From NCBI RefSeq assembly GCF_000472665.1, contig NZ_AXAC01000022.1, positions 599 through 64,598 of the forward strand: a stretch of DNA of 64,000 bases, written 5' to 3'. Below are positions 8,332 through 18,781 of the stretch, piece by piece. The DNA is from Acetobacterium malicum subsp. dehalogenans DSM 11527 (GTDB taxonomy: Bacteria; Bacillota; Clostridia; Eubacteriales; Eubacteriaceae). The notes below the pieces were generated by a model. That model worked only from the letters and a program-made list of their open reading frames with translations, made no database searches and had not been told where the DNA came from. Position numbers and translations under genes: made by a program. Within the stretch, counting starts at the first letter, position 1, and the number at the start of each line of letters is the position of its first letter.

Positions 8332-10119
8332 GTGGCAGTTAAGGAAGAAAACAAAGAAAAGGGCATTATATCTGCTATTAACGGTCCCGTTATCAAGGGG
8401 AAAAATATGACAACCTTTAAGATGCGGGAAATGGTAACGGTTGGTGAACAGCGTCTGATTGGTGAAGTCATTGTCTTAGAGGGCGATGTCGGCACAATCC
8501 AGGTTTATGAAGAAACCGAAGGACTGAAAACCGGCGAGGAAATTACCCCCACCGGCAGACCTCTCAGCCTCAAGCTGGGACCAGGGATGCTGAAAAATAT
8601 GTTTGATGGGATTCAGCGGCCACTGGAGAAAATCCAGGAAATTTCGCCGATTTTTATCCCCGAAGGAATCGGCCTTTTATCGATCGATGATAAAAAATTG
8701 TGGCCGGCCGTGATGACGGTTAAACCTGGAGATGTCTTATTGGCGGGCAGCATTTTTGGCACTGTCCAGGAAACCGAAGTCATTCAAAACCGCCTCCTGG
8801 TGCCACCGACTGTATCGGGAACGGTTATTGATGTGGTGCCGGATGGTTCGTATACGATTGAAGACGTGCTGGTAACCATCAGAGATGCCAAAAATGAGAC
8901 GCATGAATTGAAGATGGCCCATGAATGGCCAGTTCGGACCCCTCGGCCCAATGCCTATCGTCGGGAAACCCTGGTGCCACTGATTACCGGTCAACGGGTT
9001 ATCGATATTTTCTTTCCCATTGCCAAAGGTGGAACCGCAGCGATCCCCGGTGGCTTTGGAACCGGAAAAACGATGACCCAGCATCAATTGGCCAAATGGT
9101 CGGATGCGGATATAATTGTCTATATTGGTTGTGGCGAACGGGGCAACGAGATGACCGAGGTTATTGAAGATTTTCCCAAGCTGATCGATCCCCGCTCCGG
9201 TAAGTCGATTATGGAGCGGACCGTTTTGATCGCCAATACCTCAAACATGCCAGTAGCCGCCCGGGAAGCCAGTATCTACACCGGTGTTACGATCGCTGAA
9301 TACTATCGGGATATGGGCTATGCCGTGGCAATGATGGCGGACTCAACCTCCCGCTGGGCTGAAGCACTACGCGAGATTTCCGGTCGGCTTGAAGAAATGC
9401 CGGCGGAAGAAGGCTATCCGGCATATTTGCCGTCGCGAATCGCCGAGTTTTATGAGCGGGCCGGTAGCATCGAAACGCTGGGCGGTGATGACGGATCGAT
9501 TACGATTATTGGTGCCGTATCACCAGCCGGTGGAGATTTCTCCGAGCCAGTAACAGAAAATACCAAGCGTTTTGTCAATGTCTTTCTGGCGTTGGACAAA
9601 AGCCTGGCTTATGCCAGACATTACCCGGCCATTAACTGGCTGGAAAGTTATAGCGGTTACATTAAAATATTATCAGACTGGTATGAGGATAATGTAGCCG
9701 AGGATTGCATCTCTCTTAGAAATAAAATGCTGGAGCTGATGTATGAAGAAAACAAACTTCAGGAAATGGTCATGCTGGTTGGGGAAGATGTATTGCCGGA
9801 TGACCAGCGCTGGGTTCTGGAGATCGCCAAAATCATTAAAGTCGGTTATCTTCAGCAGAATGCCTATAACAAGGACGACACCTATGTGCCGCTGGAAAAA
9901 CAATATGCGATGCTAAAAGCGATCGAATATTTATATGAACGCGGTCGGGAAGGGTTGAAACTCGGAATCCCTACGTCGCGACTTAAAAACGTGGATATTT
10001 TCAGTCAATTCATAAAAATGAAGTATACCATTCCCAATGATGATTTAAGCGGGATTGACAAGCTAAAAGACGAGATTGACCAGTATTTTGAAGTGCTCTT
10101 TAAAAAATATGAAAACTAA
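8332..10119 (+). CDS. ntpA: V/A-type ATPase catalytic subunit A
   Basis: This 595-residue subunit carries the catalytic nucleotide sites. It shows the N-terminal beta-barrel, the non-homologous bulge region, the Walker A loop GGFGTGKT near residue 243, the family block [11 protein letters not shown] and the Walker [14 protein letters not shown] block containing the helix that follows the catalytic site. The start is GTG directly after the ntpE stop, with AGGTG about seven bases upstream inside ntpE. Length and order before B and D are normal. Confidence 0.97.
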   Translation: MAVKEENKEKGIISAINGPVIKGKNMTTFKMREMVTVGEQRLIGEVIVLEGDVGTIQVYEETEGLKTGEEITPTGRPLSLKLGPGMLKNMFDGIQRPLEKIQEISPIFIPEGIGLLSIDDKKLWPAVMTVKPGDVLLAGSIFGTVQETEVIQNRLLVPPTVSGTVIDVVPDGSYTIEDVLVTIRDAKNETHELKMAHEWPVRTPRPNAYRRETLVPLITGQRVIDIFFPIAKGGTAAIPGGFGTGKTMTQHQLAKWSDADIIVYIGCGERGNEMTEVIEDFPKLIDPRSGKSIMERTVLIANTSNMPVAAREASIYTGVTIAEYYRDMGYAVAMMADSTSRWAEALREISGRLEEMPAEEGYPAYLPSRIAEFYERAGSIETLGGDDGSITIIGAVSPAGGDFSEPVTENTKRFVNVFLALDKSLAYARHYPAINWLESYSGYIKILSDWYEDNVAEDCISLRNKMLELMYEENKLQEMVMLVGEDVLPDDQRWVLEIAKIIKVGYLQQNAYNKDDTYVPLEKQYAMLKAIEYLYERGREGLKLGIPTSRLKNVDIFSQFIKMKYTIPNDDLSGIDKLKDEIDQYFEVLFKKYEN

Positions 10120-10130
10120 GGGGGAATAAA

Positions 10131-11513
10131 ATGAAAAAAGAATATTTACAAATCGACAAAGTCGTTGGCCCCCTTATTCAGATCTCGGATGTTGATGATG
10201 TTTTCTATGGCGAAGTGGTTGATATTGTCGAAATCAGCACCGGGAAAATAAAAAAGGGAAAAGTCATCAAAATTGAAGAAAAAAATGTTATCATTCAGGT
10301 GTTTCAAAATACCGCCGGTCTGGCAGCCGGGAACAGCATCATCAAGTTTACCGGGGAAGCATTTAATTTACCGATGTCGCTGGATTTACAGGGCCGGATC
10401 TTTAATGGTATCGGCGAACCGATTGACAACGGCAGCGATATTTTCAGTCTGGTTGAAGCCAACATCAATGGTCGCCCGATTAACCCGATGTCCCGGGAAT
10501 ATCCTCGTAACTTTATCCAGACCGGAATTTCTTCCATTGACACGCTGGCGACATTGATTCGTGGTCAGAAGCTGCCGATCTTTTCTGGAAATGGACTGCC
10601 ACATAATGAATTGGCGGCTCAGATTGTCAGACAGGCAAGACTGGGCGATAATGCCGATGAAGAATTTGGGGTGGTTTTTGCGGCCATCGGCGTTAAACAT
10701 GACGATGAAAAGTTTTTCAGAAAAAGTTTTGATGAAGCCAATGTTATGGATCGGGTCGTCATGTTTGTCAATTATGCCGATGACCCCATCGCCGAGCGAA
10801 TAACGACGCCACGGTGCGCCTTGACAGCGGCCGAATACCTGGCCTTTGAAAAACATATGCACATCTTGGTCGTGATGACCGATATTACCAGTTACTGTGA
10901 AGCGCTGCGGGAAATATCATCAGCTCGTGAAGAGGTTCCCAGTCGAAAAGGTTACCCCGGTTATATGTATTCGGATCTGGCTTCCCTTTATGAACGGGCG
11001 GGCATGTTAAAAGACCAGGTTGGTTCGATCACGTTCTTACCGATCCTGACCATGCCCAATGACGATATTACCCATCCGATCCCGGATCTAACCGGTTATA
11101 TCACAGAAGGTCAGATTGTTCTCGGCCGCGATTTGTTTCAACGCAGCATTTACCCGCCGGTAGCCATTTTGCCCTCGCTGTCACGGTTAATGAAGGATGG
11201 GGTTGGGGAAGGCTTTACCAGAGGGGATCATGCCGAAGTGGCCAACCAACTGTTTGCGTCCTATTCCAAGGTACAGGAAGTCAGAGATTTGTCCCAGATT
11301 ATTGGTGAAGAAGATCTCAGTCAAACTGATAAAAAGTACATGGCTTTTGGCCGTGCCTTTGAAGCAAAGTTCCTGAATCAGGGTTTTGATGAAGGTCGGA
11401 ATATTATTGAAAGCCTTGATTTAGGCTGGAAGCTGCTGGCACTGCTGCCATTAACGGAACTGGATCGTCTCAGTCCCGAAAATATTGATAAGTATTTTCC
11501 CAAGGAAGCATAG
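10131..11513 (+). CDS. ntpB: V/A-type ATPase regulatory subunit B
   Basis: This 460-residue non-catalytic head subunit alternates with A in the A3B3 ring. It has the barrel domain, the block [17 protein letters not shown] in place of a true Walker A loop (as expected for B), the [15 protein letters not shown] block and the [15 protein letters not shown] block. GGGGAATAAA precedes the ATG. It lies 11 bases after ntpA. Confidence 0.97.
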   Translation: MKKEYLQIDKVVGPLIQISDVDDVFYGEVVDIVEISTGKIKKGKVIKIEEKNVIIQVFQNTAGLAAGNSIIKFTGEAFNLPMSLDLQGRIFNGIGEPIDNGSDIFSLVEANINGRPINPMSREYPRNFIQTGISSIDTLATLIRGQKLPIFSGNGLPHNELAAQIVRQARLGDNADEEFGVVFAAIGVKHDDEKFFRKSFDEANVMDRVVMFVNYADDPIAERITTPRCALTAAEYLAFEKHMHILVVMTDITSYCEALREISSAREEVPSRKGYPGYMYSDLASLYERAGMLKDQVGSITFLPILTMPNDDITHPIPDLTGYITEGQIVLGRDLFQRSIYPPVAILPSLSRLMKDGVGEGFTRGDHAEVANQLFASYSKVQEVRDLSQIIGEEDLSQTDKKYMAFGRAFEAKFLNQGFDEGRNIIESLDLGWKLLALLPLTELDRLSPENIDKYFPKEA

Positions 11514-11521
11514 GTGGTGTC

Positions 11522-12136
11522 ATGGCCATTAAAATAACACCGACCAAGGCGAATCTGATCAAGGCCAAAGGCCGGCTGAAGTTTTCGATCAAGGGTTATG
11601 AGCTGCTGGATAAAAAAAGAACCATCCTGATTCAGGAAATCATGCAGCTGGTCAAAGAAGCCGAGTTGATCGAAAAAGAAATTGGTCAGATGTTTCGGGA
11701 TGCCTATGAGGCGCTACAGCAGGTATGTATCAGCATGGGGCTCAATCATCTGGAAGAGTTTGCGCTTTCGGTAACCCCGGAGATCCCGTTCGAAATTCGG
11801 GCCAAAGGGGTTATGGGGGTTGATATTCCCGAAGTCATTTATACGGAACGGCGGGAACGAAACCTGGCCTTTGGTTTTAATGAAAACAACCCGGCTCTGG
11901 ATATTGCCATTAAAAAATTTAACGATGTAAAATTTTTATCTTACCAACTGGCACAGGTGGAGACGACCGCCTACAAACTGTCGCTGGAAATAAAAAAGAC
12001 CCAGAAAAGCGCCAATGCTCTGGACAAGATCCAGATTCCCCGATTAAAGGCGGAAATAAAGTATATCCAGGACACCATCGAAGAAAAAGAGCGGGAAGAG
12101 TTTTTCCGGCTTAAAAAAGTCAAAAATAGACGTTAA
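11522..12136 (+). CDS. ntpD: V/A-type ATPase subunit D (rotor shaft)
   Basis: This 204-residue protein is the coiled-coil axle that turns inside the A3B3 head. It starts with the family pattern PTKANLIKAKGRL, has a long N-terminal helix with RTILIQEIMQLVKEAE and ends with a second antiparallel helix rich in Lys and Glu (IQDTIEEKEREEFFRLKK). It is the last gene of the operon and is followed by a strong terminator. Confidence 0.95.
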   Translation: MAIKITPTKANLIKAKGRLKFSIKGYELLDKKRTILIQEIMQLVKEAELIEKEIGQMFRDAYEALQQVCISMGLNHLEEFALSVTPEIPFEIRAKGVMGVDIPEVIYTERRERNLAFGFNENNPALDIAIKKFNDVKFLSYQLAQVETTAYKLSLEIKKTQKSANALDKIQIPRLKAEIKYIQDTIEEKEREEFFRLKKVKNRR

Positions 12137-12140
12137 AAAA

Positions 12141-12172
12141 CAAAGCCGGAGCAATGCTCCGGCTTTGTTTTG
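12141..12172. terminator. Shared bidirectional terminator
   Basis: A 12-base-pair stem, CAAAGCCGGAGC (12141-12152) and GCTCCGGCTTTG (12156-12167), with loop AAT. T-rich sequence follows on the right and an A6 run precedes it on the left, so it can end both the ATPase operon and the convergent ACT-domain operon. Confidence 0.92.
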
Positions 12173-12191
12173 TCTGTACTGGGTTAGCTGT

Positions 12192-12635
12192 CTAGCCTTT
12201 TTGCACGTTATAAATGGCTTCTTTGGGAATCAGGCTGAAATCCGAGGCGGTCAGCAGAGCGATGGCTTTTTCCTGATCGTCGGCTTTTAAAATAATCAGG
12301 GGTGCCCCCTGGTTATTGGGCATGACGAAGGAATAGACGTATTCAATGTTGACGTCATTATCCGAAAGTAGGGCAAAGACATCATGCAGGCTGCCGACCT
12401 TGTCGGAGGGGTCAATGGCCAGTACGTAGCTTTGTTTAACGACGTGACCGGCTTTTTTCAGGGCTTCGGCGCCCAACTCGGGTTTATCCACGACGATCCG
12501 CAAGATACCGAATTCAGCGCTGTCAAAAATGGAAATGGCCCGAATATCCACCTGGGCATCTTTCAAGACTTTGGTAATCTTGCTGAGATGGCCTTTTTTG
12601 TTTTCAATAAAAACCGACAATTGATTAATAAGCAT
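12192..12635 (-). CDS. Tandem ACT-domain protein
   Basis: This 147-residue protein consists of two ACT domains in tandem (about 1-68 and 70-140). Each starts with a beta strand and the regulatory-loop pattern (QLSVFIENKKGHLSKIT; GSLHDVFALLSDNDVNI). ACT domains bind amino acids or similar ligands. Stand-alone double-ACT proteins are often encoded next to phenylacetate-CoA ligase genes in Clostridia, as here, and are presumed to sense an aromatic or branched amino acid. The start at 12635 has AGGAGGAA upstream; a longer upstream frame runs into paaK and is not used. Confidence 0.9.
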   Translation of the reverse strand: MLINQLSVFIENKKGHLSKITKVLKDAQVDIRAISIFDSAEFGILRIVVDKPELGAEALKKAGHVVKQSYVLAIDPSDKVGSLHDVFALLSDNDVNIEYVYSFVMPNNQGAPLIILKADDQEKAIALLTASDFSLIPKEAIYNVQKG

Positions 12636-12645
12636 GGTGTTCCTC

Positions 12646-13953
12646 CTATTGATTTTCTGATCGCAGATCGATGACGCGTTTGGCTTTTCCTTCGGAGCGA
12701 ACCAGACTTTTTGGTTCGACCAGATGAATACCGGCGTGGATGCCGAGGATCGTGTGTAGTTTTGATTCAATTTCTTTGTAAAGTTGATCCAACAGGGTCA
12801 CCGAAACCAGCAGATCCTGGTTGACCACTTCCACATCGATTTCGATACGATCTAAATACCCTTTTTTGAGGACCCGAATCTGGTAATTAGAGCCAATCCC
12901 CTTAATGCCCAGAAGGACCCCTTCAATTTGCGATGGGAAGACGTTCACCCCGCCGATAATCAGCATATCGTCAGTTCGTCCAGTGATCTTCGCCATTCGG
13001 ACCGAGGTCCGGCCGCAGTCGCAGGGGGTGGTGTCCAGTCGGGTAATATCCTTGGTGCGGTAACGGATCAGCGGCAGTCCTTCTTTGGTAATCGGGGTGA
13101 TCACCAATTCACCCACCGAGCCTTCAGGAAGGACTTCCAGGGTATTGGGATCGATGATTTCGGCAATAAAGTGATCCTCATTAATGTGCATCCCTTTAAA
13201 AGCCAGACACTCACCAGAAACGCCGGGGCCGATGAGTTCGCTCATGCCGTAGTTTTCAGTGGCAACAATGCCCCAGGCTTCATTGAGCTTCGCCCGCATT
13301 TCTTCGGTGGAACCTTCGCCGCCAAACAGGCCATATTTCAGAAATAGCTCCTCTTTGGGATCAATCCCCATTTCCTGGGCGGCTTCTGCCAGATGCAGAG
13401 CATAGGAGGGGGTTCCGATCAGGACGGTGGATTGGAAATCCTGCATGATCATAATCTGTTTCTGGGTATTTCCGGCCGACATCGGGATCACCCCGGCACC
13501 GACCTTTTCCAGCCCCTGCTGTAAGCCAAAGGCCCCGGTAAAGAGGCCGAAGCCGAAGGTAATCTGGGCCGTATCTTCATTGGTGACGCCACCCATGGTC
13601 ACGATCCGGGCGATCACTTCCCGCCAGACCTTCATATCATTTTTAGTATAACCGACTACGGTTGGTTTGCCGGTGGTACCGGAAGAGGCGTGATAACGGA
13701 CGATTTTATTTTTGGGGACGGCAAAGAGTCCAAAGGGATAATTTTTCCGGAGATCTTCCTTGGTGGTCAGTGGCAATAGCCGAAGATCTTCCAGAGTCCG
13801 GATATCCACGGGCTTAACCCCGGCGGCTTTGAACTTTTCATGATAATAAGGCACGTTTTCATAAACGTGATGCAGCGTTTTCTTTAAACGCTTAAACTGG
13901 AGTTTCCGGATTTCATCCCGGGACATCTTTTCTTTATCAGACCAAATTTTCAT
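12646..13953 (-). CDS. paaK: Phenylacetate-CoA ligase
   Basis: This 435-residue member of the adenylate-forming family should activate phenylacetate or a related aryl acid to its CoA thioester with ATP. It shows the AMP-binding loop SSGTTGKPTVVGYT (about 88-101), the ENYGMSE block near the adenine site and the hinge region LIRYRTKDI. Four Cys/His-type residues at CDCG may bind metal, as in other members. The start at 13953 follows GGGGAGAAG; an ATG five codons upstream lacks a good site. It is upstream of the ACT gene by 10 bases. In acetogens such ligases usually go with indolepyruvate oxidoreductase, which is not in this window. Confidence 0.92.
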   Translation of the reverse strand: MKIWSDKEKMSRDEIRKLQFKRLKKTLHHVYENVPYYHEKFKAAGVKPVDIRTLEDLRLLPLTTKEDLRKNYPFGLFAVPKNKIVRYHASSGTTGKPTVVGYTKNDMKVWREVIARIVTMGGVTNEDTAQITFGFGLFTGAFGLQQGLEKVGAGVIPMSAGNTQKQIMIMQDFQSTVLIGTPSYALHLAEAAQEMGIDPKEELFLKYGLFGGEGSTEEMRAKLNEAWGIVATENYGMSELIGPGVSGECLAFKGMHINEDHFIAEIIDPNTLEVLPEGSVGELVITPITKEGLPLIRYRTKDITRLDTTPCDCGRTSVRMAKITGRTDDMLIIGGVNVFPSQIEGVLLGIKGIGSNYQIRVLKKGYLDRIEIDVEVVNQDLLVSVTLLDQLYKEIESKLHTILGIHAGIHLVEPKSLVRSEGKAKRVIDLRSENQ

Positions 13954-14004
13954 AACTTCTCCCCTCATCTTAAAAGCAGCATGCTGTCTGCAGTAATTTA
14001 TTAG

Positions 14005-15675
14005 TTAATTTGTCGGTTTCCAGGAACTTTTCAGTGAGACAATCTGGTTAAAAACCGGGGCGTCCGGTGTTGAATACTTGGGATCGACTGAGAAAAATCC
14101 ATTGCGGATAAACTGGAATTTTTCATAGGGGCTCGCCTTCAGCAGTTCCGGTTCAATATAAGCTTTGACAATTTCCAATGATTTCTGATTGATTCGTTCC
14201 AGAAAATTGTCCTTGTTGAGCCCGGCATCATCTTCGACCAGATAGTCGTAAAGGTGGATTTCTACTTCACTGGCATGGCTGGCATCCACCCAGTGGATGG
14301 TCCCTTTGACCTTCCGCTCGCAGCCGGCCCCGGATTTAGTGGCCGGATCGTAGGTGCATTTTAACTCAATCACCTGGCCGTCGGCATCTTTAATCACTTC
14401 CTGACAGGTGATGAAGTAAGCACCACGCAGACGGACCTCATTTCCGGGGAACAGCCGGAAATATTTTTTGGGAGGTATTTCCATAAAATCACTACGATCA
14501 ATCAGAATTTCACGACTAAATGGAGTAGCGTAGCTGCCCATTTCATCATTTTCCTGGTTAAGTGGTAGTTCAACCCATTCGGTTTGGTTTTCGGGGTAAT
14601 TTGTGATGGTCACCTTCAGGGGATCGATCACGGCCATTAAACGGGGTGCTTTAAGCTTCAGGTCGTCCCGGATAAAATGTTCGAGCATCGCGATATCCAC
14701 GGTGCTGTTGGTTTTGGCGACACCGATGGCTTCGCAGAAGGCCTGAATGGATTCGGGCGTAAAGCCGCGTCGACGCAAGCCAGAGATGGTGGCTAATCGG
14801 GGATCGTCCCAGCCGTCGACAATTTTTTCATCGACCAGTTGCTTTAGGAAGCGTTTGCCGACAATGGTTTTGGTCAGGTTGAGCTTGGCGAACTCGATTT
14901 GTCGGGGCGGTTCGTTCTTAAAATCATCGATGTTGGCCAGTACCCAATCATAGAAGGGGCGGTGATCTTCAAATTCCAGGGTACACAGGGAATGGGTAAT
15001 CCCTTCGATGGCATCCTCAATCGGATGGGCGTAATCATACATCGGATAAATATACCAGTCTTCGGTGGTGGAATGGTGTTTGGTGTGCAGAATCCGATAG
15101 ATGGCCGGATCCCGCATATTCATGTTGGGGCTGCCCATATCGATTTTGGCCCGCAGAATATAAGAGCCTTCCGGCAGTTTTCCGGCCTTCATCTGGGAAA
15201 ACAGGTTCAGGTTTTCTTCGATCGGGCGGTTGCGGTAGGGACTTTCCTGGCCGGGTTCGGTCAGGGTGCCTCGATATTGGCGCATTTCCTCGGCTGAGAG
15301 TTCATCCACGAAGGCCAGGCCTTTGCTGATCAGCTCAACGGCGTACGCGGCCATTTTATCAAAATAGCTGGATGCGAAAAAGAGTCGCTCATCCCATTTG
15401 ATTCCCAGCCAGCGGAGATCTTCCTTGATCGAATCCACATACTCCATATCTTCTTTGATGGGGTTGGTGTCGTCAAAGCGGAGATTGAATTTTCCATGGT
15501 ACTGTTGCGCGATGCGATAGTTGAGAAGTGATGCCTTTGCATGACCTATATGTAAATATCCGTTTGGTTCGGGGGGGAAGCGGGTGTGAACGCGATCGTT
15601 GCTGTAGACTTTGTTGGCAATGTCCTGATCGATTGCATTGGTGATAAAATTCGTCTTTTTTTCCGTGGTCTCCAT
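14005..15675 (-). CDS. glnS: Glutaminyl-tRNA synthetase
   Basis: This 556-residue class I synthetase charges tRNA-Gln directly. The class I HIGH motif is seen in [15 protein letters not shown] near residue 33, followed by FDDTNP. The block [18 protein letters not shown] is typical of GlnRS rather than GltX. The KMSKS-equivalent loop reads IVGKRFL instead of the enterobacterial VMSKRKL, a form I associate with other clostridial GlnRS. The C-terminal anticodon-binding barrels are complete. The start at 15675 has AGGAGGAAATT upstream; 13 extra codons before it lack support. Confidence 0.95.
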   Translation of the reverse strand: METTEKKTNFITNAIDQDIANKVYSNDRVHTRFPPEPNGYLHIGHAKASLLNYRIAQQYHGKFNLRFDDTNPIKEDMEYVDSIKEDLRWLGIKWDERLFFASSYFDKMAAYAVELISKGLAFVDELSAEEMRQYRGTLTEPGQESPYRNRPIEENLNLFSQMKAGKLPEGSYILRAKIDMGSPNMNMRDPAIYRILHTKHHSTTEDWYIYPMYDYAHPIEDAIEGITHSLCTLEFEDHRPFYDWVLANIDDFKNEPPRQIEFAKLNLTKTIVGKRFLKQLVDEKIVDGWDDPRLATISGLRRRGFTPESIQAFCEAIGVAKTNSTVDIAMLEHFIRDDLKLKAPRLMAVIDPLKVTITNYPENQTEWVELPLNQENDEMGSYATPFSREILIDRSDFMEIPPKKYFRLFPGNEVRLRGAYFITCQEVIKDADGQVIELKCTYDPATKSGAGCERKVKGTIHWVDASHASEVEIHLYDYLVEDDAGLNKDNFLERINQKSLEIVKAYIEPELLKASPYEKFQFIRNGFFSVDPKYSTPDAPVFNQIVSLKSSWKPTN

Positions 15676-15764
15676 TAATTTCCTCCTGTTTTTCATATTT
15701 GCCAATAATACCATAAAGCCGGGTTTATTACAATAAATTGGGTGATGATAGATTTAAATGGGGG

Positions 15765-16871
15765 TTATTTTTTGATGAACAATCCGTTCTGATAAAAAAG
15801 CTCGCCGTCGGCATAAATCTCACCGCCGTCTTTCATGTCGCAGAGCATGTCCCAGTGAAGCATCGAATCGTTGATGGGGCCGCATTCCGGGTAGGATTTG
15901 CCCAGGGCCACATGAATGGTGCCGCCGATTTTTTCATCGAAAAGCATGTTGCGGGTAAATTGGGTGATACCATAGTTGGTGCCAATGGCAAATTCGCCAA
16001 CGTAGTGAGAACCGGCATCGGTATTAAGCAGGGCGTGGAGCAAGGATTCGCCGCGTTTGGCACTGGCCTGAACAACTCGACCGTCTTTAAAGGTCAGACG
16101 GATGTCCTCAATCTCCTGACCACTGTAAATACCGGGAAAGGTGAAACGAATGGTTCCGTTTACGCTTTCTTTTACCGGTGCAGTAAAGACCTCCCCGCTG
16201 GGAAAATTATGGTGGCCGTCGGAATTGATCCAGATCCGATTTTCAGTGCTGAGGGTCAGATCGGTATCTTTGGCGAGTACATGGAAGTGTGTCTGCTGAT
16301 TTAAATAGGCAACCATGGCCGCCTGCTCATCGCGGATTTTCTGCCAGGCGGCGGTGGGGTTATCAGTGTTGAGGAGACAGGCATCAAAAACGAATTCTTC
16401 ATAGTCGGACAGTGACATGTTGGCTTCCTGGGCACCGCTTTCAGTGGGGTAGAGGCACAGGGTCCAATCCATTTCACCCCGGGCGACCCGGTCATTGTAA
16501 ATTTTCGTGACCGGTGCGCCGGAACGGCGCTGTAGAGCGATGCGTTCGCTGGGAACCGCCGCCAGCGACTTCAGGTTATGGTCCCCGAGAATGTTTAGAA
16601 TCTTATCAGCTTTGCCATAGACTTCCATCATCATCGGTGCATTAAATTGTAGTTGGTCATCGTTGCCTTCCTTTAAAAGAATCTCTGAAATTCCCTCCGG
16701 GTTGAGGATCACGGTGGGATGAGCGCCGGCTTTTAAGATCTCCCGGTAGCACTCTTTAATCAGGGGCATGGCCAGATCGGAACCCCGGATCACAACCCAC
16801 TCGCCGGGCTTAACGTAGAGGGAGTAGTTGACCAGGGTTTGGGCATATTTTATCAGTCGCTGATCTCTCAT
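15765..16871 (-). CDS. M29-family aminopeptidase
   Basis: This 368-residue cytoplasmic metallopeptidase (AmpS/AmpT type) releases N-terminal residues from peptides. The N-terminal domain starts with KYAQTLVNYSLYVKPGE. The two-metal site residues of the family can be placed in the C-terminal half: Glu in GEFAIGTN, Glu in DEKIGGTIH with the following His, Tyr in GKSYPECG and the final His/Asp pair in HWDMLCDM. Length is slightly below the usual 400-410, mostly in the N-terminal part. AAGGAGATAA precedes the start. Confidence 0.9.
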   Translation of the reverse strand: MRDQRLIKYAQTLVNYSLYVKPGEWVVIRGSDLAMPLIKECYREILKAGAHPTVILNPEGISEILLKEGNDDQLQFNAPMMMEVYGKADKILNILGDHNLKSLAAVPSERIALQRRSGAPVTKIYNDRVARGEMDWTLCLYPTESGAQEANMSLSDYEEFVFDACLLNTDNPTAAWQKIRDEQAAMVAYLNQQTHFHVLAKDTDLTLSTENRIWINSDGHHNFPSGEVFTAPVKESVNGTIRFTFPGIYSGQEIEDIRLTFKDGRVVQASAKRGESLLHALLNTDAGSHYVGEFAIGTNYGITQFTRNMLFDEKIGGTIHVALGKSYPECGPINDSMLHWDMLCDMKDGGEIYADGELFYQNGLFIKK

Positions 16872-16906
16872 TATTTATCTCCTTATAATTGAAATAGTAT
16901 TAGTTT

Positions 16907-16935
16907 AATATATCCGAAAAAAGAATTTAACTCAA
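16907..16935 (-). promoter_or_regulatory. Promoter of the M29 aminopeptidase gene
   Basis: On the minus strand TTGAGT (16935-16930) and TATATT (16912-16907) are separated by 17 bases, about 35 bases before the start codon. Confidence 0.6.
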
Positions 16936-16954
16936 TAAAAAATTAAAAAAACAG

Positions 16955-16983
16955 GTGACAAATGTAAACGAACATTGTATAAT
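16955..16983 (+). promoter_or_regulatory. Promoter of the zinc-ribbon gene
   Basis: GTGACA (16955-16960) and TATAAT (16978-16983) with a 17-base spacer. This gives a 5' leader of almost 120 bases before the 55-residue gene. Confidence 0.65.
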
Positions 16984-17107
16984 GGCCATAGTATAGTTAA
17001 TGATTACAAGTTCATAAATGGTAAAAAATGTTCAGACAAAATTGTCCATGCTCCATTTAAAAAAGAATAATCAGATCCTGTACATTAAAATTAAGTGGAG
17101 GTAACTC

Positions 17108-17275
17108 ATGGAAGACAGAACTTTAATTTGTCAAGATTGTGGCGAAGAATTTGTATTTACAGTAGGTGAACAAGAATTCTACCAGGAAAAAGGTTTTGAC
17201 AATGAACCAAAAAGATGTCGTGAATGTCGAACAAAAAGAAAACAAACTAGAAGACCAAGAAACAGCAACTTCTAG
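17108..17275 (+). CDS. Small zinc-ribbon protein
   Basis: This 55-residue protein is too short for many gene finders but is well supported by GGAGG six bases before the ATG, its own promoter and its own terminator. Two CxxC knuckles, CQDC near residue 9 and CREC near residue 40, frame the conserved block EFVFTVGEQEFYQEKGF. This is the pattern of the 'probable zinc-ribbon' family (zf-trcl type). The C-terminal tail is very basic (KRKQTRRPR), which suggests RNA or DNA binding. The biological role is unknown. Confidence 0.88.
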   Translation: MEDRTLICQDCGEEFVFTVGEQEFYQEKGFDNEPKRCRECRTKRKQTRRPRNSNF

Positions 17276-17294
17276 GAATTTCAAAAAAACAATT

Positions 17295-17320
17295 AAGATC
17301 CCTTTTAGGGATCTTTTTTT
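17295..17320 (+). terminator. Terminator of the zinc-ribbon gene
   Basis: AAGATCCC (17295-17302) pairs with GGGATCTT (17308-17315) and is followed by a run of T. Confidence 0.9.
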
Positions 17321-17429
17321 CTTGCGAACCGGTAAGTGAAGGGATGGCAAGAATCATACAGAAAAGTTGATGTGATCGCTTAGACCGATAAAGAAGATTT
17401 CCCGTTAAAACGGAAAGAAAGATAAACAA

Positions 17430-17696
17430 ATGATAGACAAGGCTTACGTTTATATCGTAAAATGTAGTGATAATACACTCTATACCGGATGGACCACGAA
17501 TATTGAAGCCCGGATCAAGGTACATAATTCGGGAACCGGAGCCAAATATACCCGGGGCCGCCTGCCGGTGACGCTGGTTTATTGGGAAGCTCTCGAAACC
17601 CGGTCAGAAGCCCTCAGCCGGGAAGTTGTCATAAAAAAAATGTCCAAGGTGCAAAAAATAAAATTGATTGAGAATCATGAATCCTGCGATCAATAA
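17430..17696 (+). CDS. GIY-YIG domain protein (UPF0213/YhbQ type)
   Basis: This 88-residue protein is a single GIY-YIG nuclease-fold domain: AYVYIVKC (first strand), LYTGWTTN (second strand, with the YTG variant of YIG), then an Arg helix (IEARIKVHN) and the GAKYTRGR block, with a conserved Glu in WEALETRSEAL. Small stand-alone members such as YhbQ and YazA have been linked to DNA processing but their cellular role is not settled. It lies 12 bases before the K+ channel gene. Confidence 0.9.
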   Translation: MIDKAYVYIVKCSDNTLYTGWTTNIEARIKVHNSGTGAKYTRGRLPVTLVYWEALETRSEALSREVVIKKMSKVQKIKLIENHESCDQ

Positions 17697-17708
17697 AGGA
17701 GTTTTCAT

Positions 17709-18749
17709 ATGAATCCGTTTGTCAATGAATTCCCGGTATACGAAACCCTGGCCAATGGAAATGCCATTATCATAATCTATGATCTGTTTATCATGCTACT
17801 TTTTTTGTTTGAGCTTTTTTTATTTTACAATAAAGAGCGTATTATTGAGGAAGTAAAGCTGAATCAAACGAAAAAAATTAAGCCATTCCGGCGTTTTTTG
17901 GTAAAATTGATTGTCAATTACGAGTATCAGGGGATTTTAATGGTGACGGGCGTGTTGCTGGTTATTTCGCTGGTGGTGGTGTCCAGCCATCATCGGATCT
18001 TAGTTAGTGAGTTGTTCGGGATTTTAGGAAGTTTTGCCGTTTTCATTATCATCGTATTTCTGGTTCAGCATCTGTTTATGAAGATTGACCAGTTTCAGGA
18101 TATTGTGGTTTCGCGATTTGTCGATCTGATCTTCTATCTGGTCCTGGGTCATTACTTTGTGTTGTTTGCCAACTTTATTTCGCCGCCAAGCCTGCCACTG
18201 GGTCTGGTGGGACTTTCTTTTGCCTTGATCCTCTGTTTTTCAGTGATGATTCGGGCTATTGCCAATCCCAGTATCATCCGGAGTTCGGTTTCAAAAAGAC
18301 GAAAATATCATGAAACCGCCAGTATCTTAAAGGGAATGCTGGTGCTGGTTGTCAGCGAGATGAGCATTCTTTATCTGATGGTCTATAATTGTTTTAAGAT
18401 CGATCCGAATTTTTATGTAGCCAACTCAGACCGGGCCCTGGACGCCTTTGATATGCTCTATTATATGGTCATTTCCTTTGCCACCATCGGCTATGGGGAT
18501 ATTCACCCGGTCCGCTTTAATGGTATGATTTACGGCGAACTGGTGGCGATGGTGATCGGTTTGGCTAGTATGTTTAGTACTGCCTGCTTTGTCGGAGCGG
18601 TGGTGGCCGGGGCAGCCCAGATGAGCTGGAATCAGGGCCTGGAAGCAAAAGATCAGAACCAGGATGATTCTTCCGACCGGAATCAGCACAATGAGCGGAA
18701 AAGCATGATTACCGTGGTCCGGGAAAAATTAAAAAACAAAGAGCTGTAA
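17709..18749 (+). CDS. Potassium channel protein with two-helix pore
   Basis: This 346-residue membrane protein has about six hydrophobic segments. The C-terminal pair flanks a pore loop with the selectivity filter TIGYGD (near residue 258). No RCK/TrkA domain follows; the protein ends in a short polar tail. The N-terminal segments lack a clear Arg-rich voltage sensor. It may be a simple ligand-independent K+ channel of the Kv-like topology. AAAGGAG precedes the ATG. Its place before the Mur-ligase-like pair is not explained by function. Confidence 0.88.
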   Translation: MNPFVNEFPVYETLANGNAIIIIYDLFIMLLFLFELFLFYNKERIIEEVKLNQTKKIKPFRRFLVKLIVNYEYQGILMVTGVLLVISLVVVSSHHRILVSELFGILGSFAVFIIIVFLVQHLFMKIDQFQDIVVSRFVDLIFYLVLGHYFVLFANFISPPSLPLGLVGLSFALILCFSVMIRAIANPSIIRSSVSKRRKYHETASILKGMLVLVVSEMSILYLMVYNCFKIDPNFYVANSDRALDAFDMLYYMVISFATIGYGDIHPVRFNGMIYGELVAMVIGLASMFSTACFVGAVVAGAAQMSWNQGLEAKDQNQDDSSDRNQHNERKSMITVVREKLKNKEL

Positions 18750-18781
18750 GGTTAATTAATTATCAAGAAAGGTTATTAACA

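Noticed and set aside
10386-10862. 158-codon minus-strand ORF inside ntpB
   Set aside because: Antisense to a highly conserved gene, no ribosome binding site, composition typical of a shadow frame.
15676-15764. T-box leader of glnS
   Set aside because: No T-box sequence or specifier-like stem is visible upstream of the start at 15675.
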